A DNA stretch of 64,000 nucleotides from Prionace glauca (lineage: Eukaryota > Chordata > Chondrichthyes > Carcharhiniformes > Carcharhinidae): contig CM075729.1 in the NCBI GenBank assembly GCA_037974335.1, positions 111,892,437 to 111,956,436 on the forward strand. Direction: 5' to 3'. How positions within the stretch are numbered: the first letter of the stretch is position 1; the number at the start of each line of letters is the position of its first letter. Under the pieces are notes generated by a model. The model made no database searches. It was given only the letters and a program-made list of their open reading frames with translations, and had not been told where the DNA came from. Below, one piece after another: positions 1 to 10,526 of the stretch. The position numbers and the translations under genes were made by a program.

Positions 1-737
1 GACTGACTGGCCTGTAGTTCCCTAGTTTGTGTCTAGAATGCGATGAGAGCCAACTTCAGAGGAGCAATTGTCAAAAAAGATTTGGCACCAAACCATTTAA
101 AGAGATAGGCTCTCAGGAGTTTCTTAATTGAGGCCAGGGAATCGGATGGATGTAGGGAAGGAATTCTGGAGTTTGAAGCTCGGGCGCCTGACGCGAGCAC
201 CAATGCTGGAGTACAGGAAATCAGAAATACGCAAGATGATAGAGGCGCCACGATATAAGAGGGTTGCAGGACTGTAGGATGTTATAATTCTAGACAGGGG
301 TCCAAGGCAGAGACAATAACTGTACTGGCACGTTTAACCTAATTCTCTGCCTCCATCCTGTTTAGAGAGAAGGATTTCTGGTGGAAAGGAAGGACCAAAT
401 GCCAGAAAGGATCATTGTGTAATGGAAGAGTTTCTTTCACCGTAATTAAACTGTCAGGGGAATGAACAGATGATAACCGCGGAGTCTGTAATGATTCCCA
501 CCTCTTCCCGTTTACATTTAGCCTTTTCCCAAATGACGGTGGGGGAAGATTAGCCTTTCCTGCCCTACGCAATTCAAAGGTACCTTCCAAATCTAAGATT
601 TCTACACCACTAACACCAAAGGGGATAAGGGAAGCAGACGCATGCAAACGCTAACACCTGCAAGTTCCCTCTCAAAGTTTCCATTCTGACTTCGATATCT
701 ATTGGCTGTTCCTCTACTGTTGCTCTGTCCTGAAACT
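1..737. other. Unassigned sequence, no gene seen
   Basis: The first ~35 bases resemble a piece of a minus-strand CR1 (compare the block near 15,380-15,415). The remainder, including several short open frames of 60-100 codons, shows no recognisable protein motif and no family I can name. It may be decayed interspersed repeat. Confidence 0.3.
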
Positions 738-870
738 CCCTCACTAACAGCGCCATGGGTGCACCTACACCACACGGACTGCAGAGTTTCAAGAAGGTGG
801 CTCATCGCCACTTTCTCAAGGGTAATAAAGAGTGGGTAGGAAATGCTGGCTGAGCCAGCATCAACATCTA
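738..870 (+). mobile_element. LINE-J 3' end fragment
   Basis: Contains the block GGTGCACCTACACCACACGG followed by TTCAAGAAGGTGGCTCATCG and a tail ending in AAATGCTGGCTGAGCCAGC. The same block is seen on the opposite strand at 9,180-9,260 and 49,890-49,975. It is the 3' terminus of the LINE-J family and carries no coding capacity here. Confidence 0.6.
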
Positions 871-887
871 TCTATAGGGAAACAATA

Positions 888-1165
888 AGGGTGGCACGAT
901 GGAACAGTGTTTAGCACTGCTGCCTCACAGCACCAGGGGCCTAAGTTTGATTCCCGGCTTAGGTCACTGTCTGTGTGGAGTTTGCACATTCTCCCCATGT
1001 CTGCGTGGGTTTCCTCCGGGTGCTCCAGTTTCCTCCCACAGTCTGAAAGATGTGCTGATTAGGTGCATTGACCCAAACAGATGCCAGAATGAGGTGACTG
1101 AAGTAATACTTAATTGCAGTGTTAATATAAGTCTTAGTTGTGACTAATACACTTTACTTTATAAG
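888..1165 (+). mobile_element. SINE-1b (diverged tail)
   Basis: tRNA-like head with A-box (GTTTAGCACTGCTGCCTCAC) and B-box (GTTTGATTCC), then the conserved central block. The tail is diverged from ~1,070 on but ends in a TTAATATAAG...TTGTGAC type motif. The last ~70 bases belong to a 143-bp segment duplicated at 2,064. Confidence 0.75.
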
Positions 1166-1237
1166 TAACCTGCGAATTCCCCTGACACTAAGGGGCAATT
1201 TAACATGGGCCATTTACCTAACCTGCACATCTTTACC
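1095..1237 (+). repeat. 143-bp direct repeat, copy 1
   Basis: Matches 2,064-2,206 in the same orientation with about three mismatches. It contains the end of one SINE-1 and the start of another in opposite orientation, so the unit is not an element in its own right but a local copy of a composite junction. Confidence 0.8.
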
Positions 1238-1440
1238 TCCTCACTGCCTGGAAGTATAGTAGAGACTGGTTCACCGGAGGTATTCAAGAGGGTGTTAGAT
1301 GATCATTGGGATAGAAACAATGTGCAGACTACAAATATATGGCCCTCTGTTAGGGTCTGGGCACCAAATTGGTCCCGATTACAAGGTTTGGATTTCACAG
1401 GATTAGATTCAGAAATATTCTGAGAGTTGGTTCAGGCACA
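1238..1440 (+). mobile_element. CR1-C 3' terminal fragment
   Basis: Encodes the C-terminal piece LPGSIVETGSPEVFKRVLDD, matching the CR1-C end at 51,425-51,530 (LPGSVVEAGSFKAIKRALDD). Severely 5' truncated; the terminal 3' octamers are not preserved. Confidence 0.6.
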
Positions 1441-1504
1441 TTGTGGATGGAATTTTATGGCTTCACACCAACCCACCCCCAAAGAATCCCTACAGTGCAG
1501 AAAA

Positions 1505-1865
1505 ACATAGCCAATAACTTTGTGGTGTTATCGCTAGACTATTAATGCAGAAACTCAATTAATGTTCTGGGGACCTGGGTTCGAATCTTGCCACAGCAGA
1601 TGGTGGAATTTGAATTCAATAAAAACAAATCCTGAAATAAGAATCTACTGATGACTATAAAACCATTGGCGATTGTTGGAAAAACCCATCAGGTTCACTA
1701 ACGTCCTTTAGAGAGGGAAATCTGCTGTCCCTACCCGGTCTGGCCTGCATGTGACTCCAGAGCCATATCAATGTGGTTAACTCTCAACTATCCTCCACAG
1801 GCAACTAGCGATGGACAATTAAATGCTGGCCAGCCAGTGACAGCCATGTTCCATGAATGAATAAA
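1505..1865 (+). mobile_element. SINE-2
   Basis: Head has TATCGCTAGACTATTAATGC and the B-box-like GGTTCGAATC. The body has the CTACTGATGACTATAAAACC region, the CATGTGACTCCAGAGCCATA block, and the tail AATTAAATGCTGGCCAGCC. Nearly full length. Confidence 0.75.
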
Positions 1866-2056
1866 AAGAAGCAGAGGCCATTCGGCCCATTGAGTTTGCA
1901 CTGACTCTCCAAAAGACCATCTTACCCAGGTCTGACCCTGTCCGTAACCACTGGCATTTAACATGGCCAATCCACCGAAACTGCACACCTTTAGACTGTA
2001 GGAGGAAACCGGAGCAAATCCAAACAGACACGGGGAGAATGTACGGGCTCCCCGTA
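1866..2056 (-). mobile_element. SINE-1 fragment ending in a palindrome
   Basis: Reverse-complement SINE-1 tail and central block (GGCCATTCGGCCCATTGAG ... GAGGAAACCGGAGCAAATC ... ACGGGGAGAATGTAC). The copy stops abruptly inside a perfect short palindrome at about 2,036-2,064. Confidence 0.75.
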
Positions 2057-2063
2057 CATTCTC

Positions 2064-2206
2064 TGACTGAAGTAATACTTAATTGCAGTGTTAATGTAAG
2101 TCTTACTTGTGACTAATACACTTTACTTTATAAGTAACTTGCGAATTCCCCTGACACTAAGGGGCAATTTAACATGGGCCATTTACCTAACCTGCACATC
2201 TTTACC
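2064..2206 (+). repeat. 143-bp direct repeat, copy 2
   Basis: Copy of 1,095-1,237 at an offset of 969 bases with about three mismatches. It starts exactly where the palindromic junction at 2,036-2,064 ends. Confidence 0.8.
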
Positions 2207-2310
2207 CAGTCACAGTCACCCAGGGCTGGAATTGAATGCAAGTTCCCTAGTTCTGAGAGACAACAATGTTAACCAGTGTGCCATTCTGGTGGACTGTTCA
2301 CTGGACCAGC
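2140..2310 (-). mobile_element. SINE-1 fragment
   Basis: Reverse-complement SINE-1: TTCCCCTGACACTAAGGGGC, CACATCTTTACC, then the head region ending in ACAATGTTAACCAGTGTGCC. The conserved core is deleted. The first part overlaps the duplicated segment. Confidence 0.6.
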
Positions 2311-2525
2311 ATGGTTTGAAAAGTGACTCACTCTGATATTTTTCAGGAATTAAGCCGTGTGCCGGTTTGTGAGCTCCCAGACCCATCCGATTCTGGATTC
2401 AACAGTGTGAAGGGGCACAAGCAGGCGAGGTCCGCAATGAACTGAAAGCTCCCTGGCCAACACACGCGAGAGAATAGGGAGTGAAAGAGGCAACTGTCCT
2501 TTAATTAAGCTGAAACGTGTGACAA
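2311..2525. other. Unassigned sequence
   Basis: No recognised family and no convincing coding signal. Confidence 0.3.
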
Positions 2526-2819
2526 ATCGCTCGGTGGCAGTGGTTAGTGCTGCTGCCTCACAGCGCTAGGGACCAGGGTTCAATTCCCGGCTTTGGATCA
2601 TTCTCTGTGCAGAGTCTGCACATTCTCCTCGTGTCTGCATGGGTTTCCTCCAGGTGCTCCCACAGTCCGAAAGACGGGCTGGATAGGTGCACTGGCGGTG
2701 CTAAATTCTCCTTCAGTGTACCCGAACAGGAGTGTGGCAACTAGGGGATTTCCACAGTAACTTCATTGTGGTGTTAATGTGAGCCTAATTGTGACACAAA
2801 TAAATAAACTTTAAACTTA
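2526..2819 (+). mobile_element. SINE-1b
   Basis: Near-complete copy: head GTGGTTAGTGCTGCTGCCTC, B-box GGTTCAATTCC, core, then tail b with GTGTACCCGAACAGGAGTG, CAGTAACTTCATTGTGG and GTGACACAAATAAATAAAC. Confidence 0.85.
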
Positions 2820-2894
2820 AACCAGACTCTCCTCTCCAGAATCTGTCAGAGATTTCACTGAAACCAAAAGGCCAGGTCTGCTTCCAAAAGGAGG

Positions 2895-2965
2895 ACCTGC
2901 ATTCATATAGTGCCGATCACAACCAGTGGAAATGCCAAGCTGCTGTGGAAACAGTGAAGTGTTGC
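2895..2965. repeat. Interspersed repeat fragment (GCATTCATATAGTGCC type)
   Basis: Contains ACCTGCATTCATATAGTGCC, a motif I associate with common cartilaginous-fish repeats. Too short to classify. Confidence 0.3.
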
Positions 2966-2970
2966 AAAAC

Positions 2971-3107
2971 TCCCACTCACCTGATGAAGGAACAGCCAGT
3001 TCTGAAAGATAGTGGCATTTGCTACAAATAAACCTGTTGGACTTTAACCTGGCGTTCTGAGACTTCTTAATGTGTTTACCCCAGTCCAATGCTGGCATCT
3101 TCACATT
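2971..3107 (+). mobile_element. PLE-1 terminal repeat with hammerhead-like core
   Basis: Carries CTGATGA (2,981-2,987), a stem-II-like hairpin, then GAAA (3,004-3,007), followed by the family block AAATAAACCTGTTGGACTTT and the end CCCCAGTCCAATGCTGGCAT. This is one arm of the PLE-1 fold-back; the inverted partner seen in other copies is absent. Confidence 0.65.
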
Positions 3108-3244
3108 GGAAATGCAGCAGCCAGCTATCAGCGTGATCATGAACAGATTTAGATAGTGTTGGTTGAGAGATAGATATTGGCTGGGGCAAATGAGGGGGCG
3201 CACTTGCCTGCTGTTTCCCAGAGTAGTGCTGCAACATCTCCCTT

Positions 3245-3885
3245 TTTTATGTTCATTCACAGGATGGCTGCCTGGGCCAATATTTATTACCCATCCCTAA
3301 TCACACTTCAACTGAGTGGCTTGCTTGACCACTTCTTTAAGTTTTAACATTTATTTTACTAGTGTCACAAGTAGACTCACATTAACACTGCAACGAAGCT
3401 ACTGTGAAAATCCCCCGGTCGCCATATTCCGGCGCCTGTTCGGGTACACCGAGGGAAAATTTAGTATGGCCAATGCACCTAATCAGACTGTGGGAGGAAA
3501 CCGGAGCACCCGGAGGAAACCCACGGGGAGAACATGCAGGTCCACACAGGCAGTGACCCAATCTGGGAATCGAACCCAGGTCCCTGGAGCTGTGAGGCAG
3601 CACTGCTAACCACTGTTGAAAGTCAACCACATTGCTGTGGCTTTGAAGTCACACGTAGCCCTGACCAGGTAAAAATGGCAGATTTCCTTCCCTAAATTAT
3701 AATCGTGAACCAAATGGATTCTTATGATAATGGTTTGTGGTCATTATTAGACTTTCTCATTTCAAATTTTTTACTGAATTCGTATTTTGCTGCCATGGAG
3801 CCCGGATTCGAAACCCGGTCCAGAGATTACTCTGGATTACCGGTCCAGTGATAATACCATTCCACCACTGCCTCCCCGCAGATGG
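3245..3885 (-). mobile_element. SINE-2 split by a SINE-1
   Basis: Outer parts 3,245-3,343 and 3,617-3,885 form one reverse-complement SINE-2: CCAATATTTATTACCCATCC at the tail, GTCAACCACATTGCTGTGGC in the body, GAAACCCGGTCCAGAGATTA near the B-box, and CACTGCCTCCCC at the head. A SINE-1b occupies the gap, so SINE-2 is the older insertion. Confidence 0.75.
3344..3616 (-). mobile_element. SINE-1b nested in SINE-2
   Basis: Reverse-complement copy running from the tail (ACTAGTGTCACAAGTAGACT) through GCGCCTGTTCGGGTACACC and the core to the head (GAGGCAGCACTGCTAACCAC). Inserted in the middle of a SINE-2. Confidence 0.85.
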
Positions 3886-4010
3886 GGCCTCGATTTATTA
3901 TCTACATCGAAAGATGGCACCTCTGACACTGCAGTGTTCCTGCAGCACTGCACTGGGAACATCAGCCGAGCTAAAGTGCTCACATCTCTGAGGAAGGAAT
4001 TTGAATGCAG
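3886..4010 (-). repeat. Rep-D fragment
   Basis: Contains ATGGGGCCTCGATTTATTAT, AAGATGGCACCTCTGACACT and a diverged CTCAGTACTGCACTGG-like block. A related plus-strand segment lies at 28,006-28,140. Probably a distinct tRNA-headed repeat; the head itself is not present here. Confidence 0.4.
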
Positions 4011-4012
4011 GA

Positions 4013-4296
4013 CATAGAATCCCCACCACACAGAAGGAGGCCATTCGGCCCATCGAGTCTGCACTGCCAACAATCTCACCCAGGCCCCACCTGCATAACG
4101 CCACATACTTTCACCTCTAATTTATGCATCCCGTGACACTTAGGGACGATTTATCACGGCCAGTCAAACTAGCCCGCACATCTTTGGAGTGTGGGAGGAA
4201 ACCAGAGTACCTGGAGGAAACCCACACAGACACGGGGAGAACGTACAAACTCCACACAGACAGTGAGCCAAGCCGAGAATCGGGACATCCAGCCTC
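4013..4296 (-). mobile_element. SINE-1a
   Basis: Reverse-complement copy: tail GAAGGAGGCCATTCGGCCCA, middle GACACTTAGGGACGATTTAT, core GAGGAAACCCACACAGACAC, ending near the truncated head at ~4,296. Confidence 0.8.
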
Positions 4297-4708
4297 GGAA
4301 GGTGAGAGCACAAGATGCTATGGTACGGCTAACTGCCGAAGGCATGCTGCGTTGCCAGAGGTACAGTCCTGGGTATGAGACTGCAGAGCAAAGTCCTGAG
4401 TGTGTGATTTCGCGGCTCCCTCGGGCAACCCCAGTCACAAATTGAGCACCTGACCCTTCACGGATTCAGGGTTTGTTGAGACATTGCCATGCTCTGTTTA
4501 TTCCAAGCCTCGGTCGCTGTTTGCAAACTCTATTTTGGAACAAGGTTCCTCTGTTTACAGCAACAGACTGTGTTTACAGTTCACAGCTTCTCAGATTAGA
4601 CCGGTTTCGGAACAGCTGAGAACAGCCCAGCACGGTTCAGACTCTGGGTTAAGACCCTCTCTCTCAGCTTTCGCTCTGAAGTGACCCCGTTTCCACTGCC
4701 TCACCAAA
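4297..4708. other. Unassigned low-copy sequence
   Basis: No repeat family recognised. Short open frames on both strands lack recognisable motifs. Confidence 0.3.
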
Positions 4709-5056
4709 TCTTTTATTCATTCGTGGGTCATTGACATCACTGGCTGGCCAGCATTTATTGCCCATCTCTAGTTGCCAATGGAGGGCAGTTGAGAGTCAAC
4801 TACATCACTCCGAGTCTGGAGTCAACATGTAGGCCAAACTGGGTAAGGATGGCAGATTTCCTTCCCTAAAAGGACATGAGTGAACCAGATGGGTACGACC
4901 GACAATGGTTTCGCGGTCATCAGTAGATTCCAGATATTTTTATTGAATTCAAATTCCACCATCTGCCATGGCGGGATTTGAACCCGGGTCCTCAGAGTGT
5001 TAGCTGAGTTTTTGGATTAAGAGTCCAGCGATAATTCCACTAGGCCATCGCCTCCC
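4709..5056 (-). mobile_element. SINE-2
   Basis: Essentially full-length reverse-complement copy, from tail (GGCCAGCATTTATTGCCCAT) through GAGAGTCAACTACATCACTC and GGCGGGATTTGAACCCGGGT to the head (CACTAGGCCATCGCCTCCC). Confidence 0.85.
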
Positions 5057-5181
5057 GTGCCGCATTCCGCGCCACTCCCTGTTCCTGGGCTGATTTCCTT
5101 TGAGTAAACAATCCTCAAAATCCACAAAAATAAACAGCCAGAACCAGAGGTTGGCAAACAGCCATATGAAGTGGCTCAGGT

Positions 5182-5525
5182 TCATAGAATCATAGAAACC
5201 CTACAGTGCAGAAAGAGGCCATATGGCACATCGAATTTCCACCAACCACAATCCCACCCAGGCCCTACCCCCATATCCCTACACATTTACCTACTAATCC
5301 CTCTAACCTACACATCTCAGGATACTCAGTCAATTTTAGCATGGCCAATCAACGTAACCCACACATCTTTGGACTGAGAGGGGAAACTGGAGCACCCAGA
5401 GGAAATCCTTGCAGACACGGGGAGAATGTGCAAACTCCACTCAGACAGTGACCCAAGCCTGGAATCGAACCCAGGTCCCTGGAACTGTGAAGCAGCAATG
5501 CTAACCACTGCGCTACCGTGCCGTC
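5182..5525 (-). mobile_element. SINE-1a
   Basis: Full-length reverse-complement copy, from ATAGAAACCCTACAGTGCAG to the head CTAACCACTGCGCTACCGTG. A- and B-box regions are readable on the minus strand. Confidence 0.85.
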
Positions 5526-5762
5526 CGGTTAAACATCATCCCTCCTCAAACACTTACCACAACTCTCTCCCCCTCCCCAAATTCTGCCTGGCCCTTATCA
5601 GCAAGGAAAGTGGTTGAGTTCTCCATACCTCCCAGTTCAGCTCCACTCCACACTACACTTTTTTCCTTCGATTAACTCCTTCCACTCGACTATTCTGACT
5701 CCCATCTCCCTCCTAAGTATATACTTCAGATCATCCACACTACTCTGACCCCCCACCCTTCA
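5526..5762. other. Unassigned pyrimidine-rich sequence
   Basis: CT-rich plus strand with no recognised element or coding signal. Confidence 0.3.
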
Positions 5763-6212
5763 CTTGGTTGTATCACAGCTTGTTAGGCTCCTGCTCTGAC
5801 TGCAAGAAACTACAAAAGATTGTGAATGTAGCCCAATCCATCACGCAAACCAGCCTCCTATCCATTGACTCTGTCTACACTTCCCACTGCCTCAGCAAAG
5901 CAACCAGCATAATTAAGGACCCCACGCACCCCAGACATTCTCTCTTCCACCTTCTTCCATTGGGAAAAAGATACAAAAGTCTGAGGTCATGTACCAACTC
6001 AAGAACAGCTTCTTCCCTGCTGCTGTCAGACGTTTGAATGGATCTACCTTGCATTAAGTTGATCTTTTGCTACACTCTAGCTATGACTGTAACACTCCAT
6101 TCTGCACTCTCTCCTTTCCTTCTCTATGAACGGTATGTTTGTCTGTATAGTATACAAGAAACAATACTTTCCACTGTATGCCAATAAATGTGACAATAAT
6201 AAATCAAATCAC
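5763..6212 (+). mobile_element. L2s LINE 3' fragment
   Basis: Encodes the C-terminal RT-flanking region typical of L2-group LINEs in broken form (ITQTSLLSIDSVYTSHCLSK and KDPTHPRHSLFHLLPLGKRY, with FHLLPxGKRYKSLR), followed by a 3' UTR ending TGTGACAATAATAAATCAAA. The N-terminal 5' portion is missing. Confidence 0.75.
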
Positions 6213-6452
6213 CCAAGATTTGTCCTCTCCAGACCCCTCTACCCACAACTCTGCTGCTGTGTTCTCTGACCTATGTTGAGTGCCAGGGTGGGATACTTTG
6301 GCCCTTCCTGCTGCTGGGACCTTCCGGTTCCAGCAAAGGTGACCCTCTCATCCGCTTCCCCAACCATCCCCCCTTGCAGGACTCACAAACCCAACAAAAT
6401 GCAATGAACGTCAACAAGACTGGAAGATTCCGTCAGTGGCCAGTGATGTGTC
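6213..6452. other. Unassigned sequence
   Basis: No element recognised. Confidence 0.25.
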
Positions 6453-6650
6453 AAAGGTGTGCAGGTTAAGTGGATCGGCCATGCTAAATTGTCCCTTAGT
6501 TTCTTAAGACGTGAAGGTTAGGGGGAAATTAGTGAAGTAAGTATGTGGGGTTATGGGTATAGGACTGGGTTAAGGTGTTCTTTCAAAGAGTCTGTGCAGA
6601 CACGGTGGGCCAAATGGCCTCCTTCTGCACTATAGTGATTCTATGATTTT
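6453..6650 (+). mobile_element. SINE-1a, 5' truncated
   Basis: Starts within the post-core region (GGATCGGCCATGCTAAATTG) and runs to GGCCTCCTTCTGCACTATAG with ATTCTATG. The tRNA head and core are absent. Confidence 0.7.
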
Positions 6651-7124
6651 GCCACCCACTGGAATATAAGATGATGTGATGGTGACAGAGGAGGAGGTGG
6701 GAGGGGAGAAGGAGTAAAAATTCTGTCAACAATCTAACAACACCTCAATTTTAAAAATTCCCATCCCGCTTCTATGTCATCCCTCTCTATCTCTGCACAC
6801 TCTCTGGCAGCCCCACAACCCTCGGAGATATCTGCACCCGCCTCCCCTTCCCTTCCACACCATCTCCCGGGCTGTTTGAGCAACTCTGAATTGAGTCGCT
6901 CCACCATTGCTGGTCACATGTTGCCTTGGTGGGACCCAGACTCTGGAATTCCTTCCTTAAACCACACCCCCGTGTCTCAACTTCTCTCTCTCATCAAATA
7001 ATGAAACAGAGTATTCAGCCCATAGAGTCGGTGTGGCTGTTTTAACAGAGAGAATCGCAGCAGGAGGAGATCATTCGGCCCATCGAGTGTGCTCCTCAAA
7101 CTAACCTGATCATTCTTCATCCTT
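6651..7124. other. Unassigned sequence
   Basis: No clear element, apart from short CATTCGGCCCATCGAG-type motifs at 7,070-7,090 that occur in both CR1 and SINE-1 tails. No gene seen. Confidence 0.25.
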
Positions 7125-7805
7125 AATCACAACGCCACACTCCCACGTTCTACCCTTGATGTCTAGAAATCTATCTATTTCATTCCTAAATACATTCACT
7201 GAATTCTCTACCACTTCTGTGGTAGAGAATTCCACAGGTTCACCCCCACTCTGAGTGAAGAAATTTCTCTTCCACTAAAATCCTAAATGGTCTACCCTGC
7301 ATCCTGAGACTGTGAGCTTCTAGAATCCCTACAGTGCAGAAGGCGGTCATTCAGCCCATCGTGACTGCACTGACAACAATTGCACTCTGACCTTTAGCCC
7401 CATGTATTTGCCCTGTTAATCCCCCTGACACTAAGGCAATTTATCATGGCAAATCAAGCCAACCTTCTTGGACTTAGTTTAGACCCCGCCTCCATTCAAA
7501 GAATTTAAACAACATCGCTGCATCCAGCCCTGTCATAATTTTATGTTTCAATGAGATCCCCTCTCGTCCTCCTAAACGCCAGTGAACTCAGGGCCAGTCG
7601 ATCCAATCTCTCCTCACATGACAATCCTGCCAGCCCAGGAATCAGTCTGGTGAAGCTTTGCTGTGTTCCCTCTATGGCAACTAAATCCTTTATTAGATAA
7701 GGTGACCAAAACTGCACACAATACCAGAGCTGTTATCTCACCAAGGCCCTGTATAATTGCAGTAAGATATCCTTACTCCTGTACTCACATCCTCTTGCAA
7801 TGAAA
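7125..7805 (-). mobile_element. CR1 3' fragment split by a SINE-1
   Basis: Reverse-complement CR1 C-terminal coding end and 3' region: the blocks around 7,200-7,320 (a GAATTCTCTACCAC palindrome, CTGAGTGAAGAAATTTCTCT) and 7,473-7,800 (TTTCAATGAGATCCCCTCTC, GACCAAAACTGCACACAATA). Interrupted by SINE-1 at 7,321-7,475. Old and much decayed. Confidence 0.7.
7321..7475 (-). mobile_element. SINE-1 tail fragment nested in CR1
   Basis: CTACAGTGCAGAAGGCGGTC followed by CCTGACACTAAGGCAATTTA, truncated before the core. CR1 sequence continues on both sides. Confidence 0.7.
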
Positions 7806-7929
7806 AATAAGAGAAGTTGAAAAGTAAACCTAGATAGTCCCACTCTCCTGTGCTTTCCCCTGTAACTTCTCTTTCTCCTTGTGAAGTCTCTACCTAATTC
7901 CCATTTGAAATCTTCAAAGACATGTTGAA

Positions 7930-8175
7930 GTTTTTAGTTTCACAAGTATTAACACTGCAATGAAGTTACTGTGAAAATCCCTTAGTCGCCACACTCTGGC
8001 GCCTGTTCGGGTACACTGGGGAGAATCTAGCATGGTCAATGCATCTAACCAGTACCCAGAGGACACGGGGAGACACAGGGAGAACGTATGGACTCCACAC
8101 AGTGAGCCAAGCCGGGAATCAAACATGGGTCACTGGCGCTGTGAGGCAGCTGTGCCAACCACTGTGCCGCCCAAA
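7930..8175 (-). mobile_element. SINE-1b
   Basis: Reverse-complement copy with GCGCCTGTTCGGGTACACTG, a shortened core (AGAGGACACGGGGAGACACA) and an intact head (GTGCCAACCACTGTGCCGCC). Part of the core is deleted. Confidence 0.8.
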
Positions 8176-8199
8176 CAACATCAGGACTCATAGTTTCCA

Positions 8200-8350
8200 C
8201 CACTAAGCCAATCCCAATTGCCCACACTTGGCTCATATGCCTCTATACCCATTTCACCCATGTAACTGTCTAAATGCTTTTTAAAAGACAAAATTGTACC
8301 TGTCTCTATTTCTGCCTCTTGCAGCTCATTCCAGATACTCAGTAAAAAAC
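8200..8350 (-). mobile_element. CR1-D 3' fragment
   Basis: TATGCCTCTATACCCATTTC, ACTGTCTAAATGCTTTTTAA and CTTGCAGCTCATTCCAGATA match, in reverse complement, the CR1-D 3' end at 38,815-38,890. Confidence 0.55.
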
Positions 8351-9120
8351 AGTAAACACAATCCTCCTGGATGAATAGCAATGGACATCTCCCAGATGAA
8401 ATTAGGGCCACTTGTTTGAGGTGGAAGTAATGGTGTTTTGGGGGCAAGGGGGTGCTGAGCTAGAAGTCATGGAATAGGTGAGGGGGGGGGGGGTGTGGTG
8501 GGCGAAGGGGAAAAGGGAAGGCTCGGGGTCTCGTAACAACATTTGGCAGGGGAGGGATGGAAATGGGAGATAATCAGTGAGGGGAGGCAAGGCACTAGAG
8601 ACTCTGGCCAAGTGGGGACACCAGTGAGGAGCTCAAGAGCAGCACTTAGGGCAAATCAGCCTTGACAAGAGCGGGAGGAAATCAGATGGTTAAAAACAAA
8701 TTTCACTCCTGCAGCTGCGACGCCTATGCAAATAGACCAAGGGGAAGTTGGGTCCTGATCTTTTCCAGGGTTCAGACGCGCATAGTCTCTATACAAGCTG
8801 TTATGACACCCGATATAATAATGGGCACTTTGTGTCTGCTCAAAGGACATCCTGTTTACCATTGTTAACTGACCCAAAGGTCAGGGACACTGCCGGGGGT
8901 TTGGGGGGGGTAGCACGGAGGAGAAAAAAACTGTCGGGATGTGAGCCAGTTGGAAAATTGGAAGTGAACCAAGGGAAATGGGAGCCGAAAGCTCAGGTCA
9001 GGAGAGGGATCACAGCACGGAGAACAATATGGAAACAGGATAGCTGCTCCATCCATCAGGCTCGGTGCTTATCCGAGCACTGCTCCATCTGCCAATGGAA
9101 ACAGCACATCTTGCAAATGT
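8351..9120. other. Unassigned G-rich sequence
   Basis: Contains G runs near 8,480-8,495 and purine-rich tracts. Short open frames have no recognisable motif. No gene or element supported. Confidence 0.3.
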
Positions 9121-9700
9121 TTCTTTTTCATTTTTCATTCACAGGATGTGGGTGCCACTGGTTATTTGCCATCCCTAAGTGCCCCATTGAGAAAGCAGTG
9201 ATGGTGGACCATGTGGTGTAGGCGCACCCACATTGCCGTTAGGGAGGGAGTCTCAGGATCTTTGACCCAGCCACAATGAAGAAACAGCCAAAACATTTCC
9301 TGGTCGGAATGCCAAGTGTTGGAGGGGAATCTCCAGGTGGTAGTGTCACCATTAGTCTGCTGCCCTTGTCCTTTGAGGTGACAGGTTTGGAAGGAGCCTT
9401 GGTGCGTTGCTGCAGTGCATCTTATGAGGAGGCTTTTGGGGGGGGGGGGGGCTACTCTACGCAGAATTCCCAGCCTCAGACCTACCCTTGCAGCCATTGA
9501 ATTTTAGATAGCTTGTCCACTTCAGTTTCTGGTCAATGCTAACTCCCAGGATAGTGATACAAGTGGGGAATTGAGTGATGAAAATTGCAAATTTGAGTGC
9601 CGAGGGGAAGATGTTTAGATTCTGTCTGATCGGAGGTGATTATTGTCTGGTGCCTGTCGCTACTTCCCAATTCACCAAGGGCAAAACTGCCCAAGCCACA
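9121..9700 (-). mobile_element. LINE-J 3' fragment
   Basis: On the minus strand this reads into the LINE-J C-terminal region (GLRLGILRRVAPPPPKSL) and 3' UTR. Plus-strand landmarks are GTGGACCATGTGGTGTAGGC, TGCTGCCCTTGTCCTTTGAG and CACTTCAGTTTCTGGTCAAT, all shared with 60,940-61,340 and 62,450-62,720. A G-homopolymer sits at ~9,439. Confidence 0.65.
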
Positions 9701-9707
9701 GGAGATG

Positions 9708-9966
9708 ATCATAGAATCCCTACACTGCAGAAGAGGCCATTCGTCCCACTCAGTATGTGCTGACTCTCCCAGAAAGCATCTTACCCAAGCCCTCTCCCCC
9801 ATCCTATCCCCTTAACCCAACATATTTACCATGGCTATTCCATCTAACCTACACATCTTTAGCCACTACAGGGTTTTTTTTAGCATGGCCAATTCACCTC
9901 ACCTGCACATCTTTGGACTGTAGGAGGAAATCAGAGCACCCGGAGGAAACCCACGCAGACATGGTG
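9708..9966 (-). mobile_element. SINE-1a
   Basis: Reverse-complement copy from CATAGAATCCCTACACTGCA to the core (GGAGGAAACCCACGCAGACA). The head is missing. A second CACATCTTTAG-type block at ~9,860 indicates a small internal duplication. Confidence 0.75.
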
Positions 9967-9984
9967 GGGGGAGGTGGGTTCAAA

Positions 9985-10330
9985 ACAATGAAAAGTTTCC
10001 AAAGAGTTAGAGAAGAAAAAGTGATTGCCGTGACAAGAGGCTCAGTAACCACAGGATGTAGATTTCAAATAGTTAACAACAGAAGCAAAGGGGGGTGTGG
10101 ACGGGGTGGAGAGAAAAAGAATACTTTTTTAAACAAATTCCTTTGTTGGAATGCAGTGCCTGAAAAGCCTGATTCAACAATACTTTCCTGAAAGGAAATT
10201 GGATAAACACTGGAAGACAGAATTTAGCAGGTGTACAGGGAATGAAGAGCAGGGGATTGGGGTGAATTGGATAATTGTTTCAAAGAGACAGCACATGCCA
10301 TGATGGGCCGAACGCCCCCTCAAATCTCCC
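9985..10330 (+). mobile_element. CR1-C-like 3' fragment
   Basis: Diverged 3' end: TTGGAATGCAGTGCCTGAAA, GAAAGGAAATTGGATAAACA, CATGATGGGCCGAACGCCCC. Confidence 0.5.
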
Positions 10331-10526
10331 CTTCTTATTCCAAAATGCTATTCTATAAAAGGTGCCAATTTTGCAATCTTGGTGAGGTCAATAGATGGAT
10401 CAAGGCTGATTGGCATTGGCTGTACATGCAGGGAAACAGGTTGTCCATTCACCAAAGCCCATTTAATGGATGCATTTGAGGTCACAGAGCAGAAAGTGGA
10501 AGCAAGGCCTACAAAAACAGGCTTTG

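Noticed and set aside
1095-2206. Possible LTR element (143-bp direct repeats ~970 bases apart)
   Set aside because: The repeats are parts of two SINE-1 copies, the interior is other SINEs/LINEs, and there is no coding region, primer site or target duplication.
4484-4684. Small open frame of 66 codons
   Set aside because: Chance length, no motif, unassigned flank.
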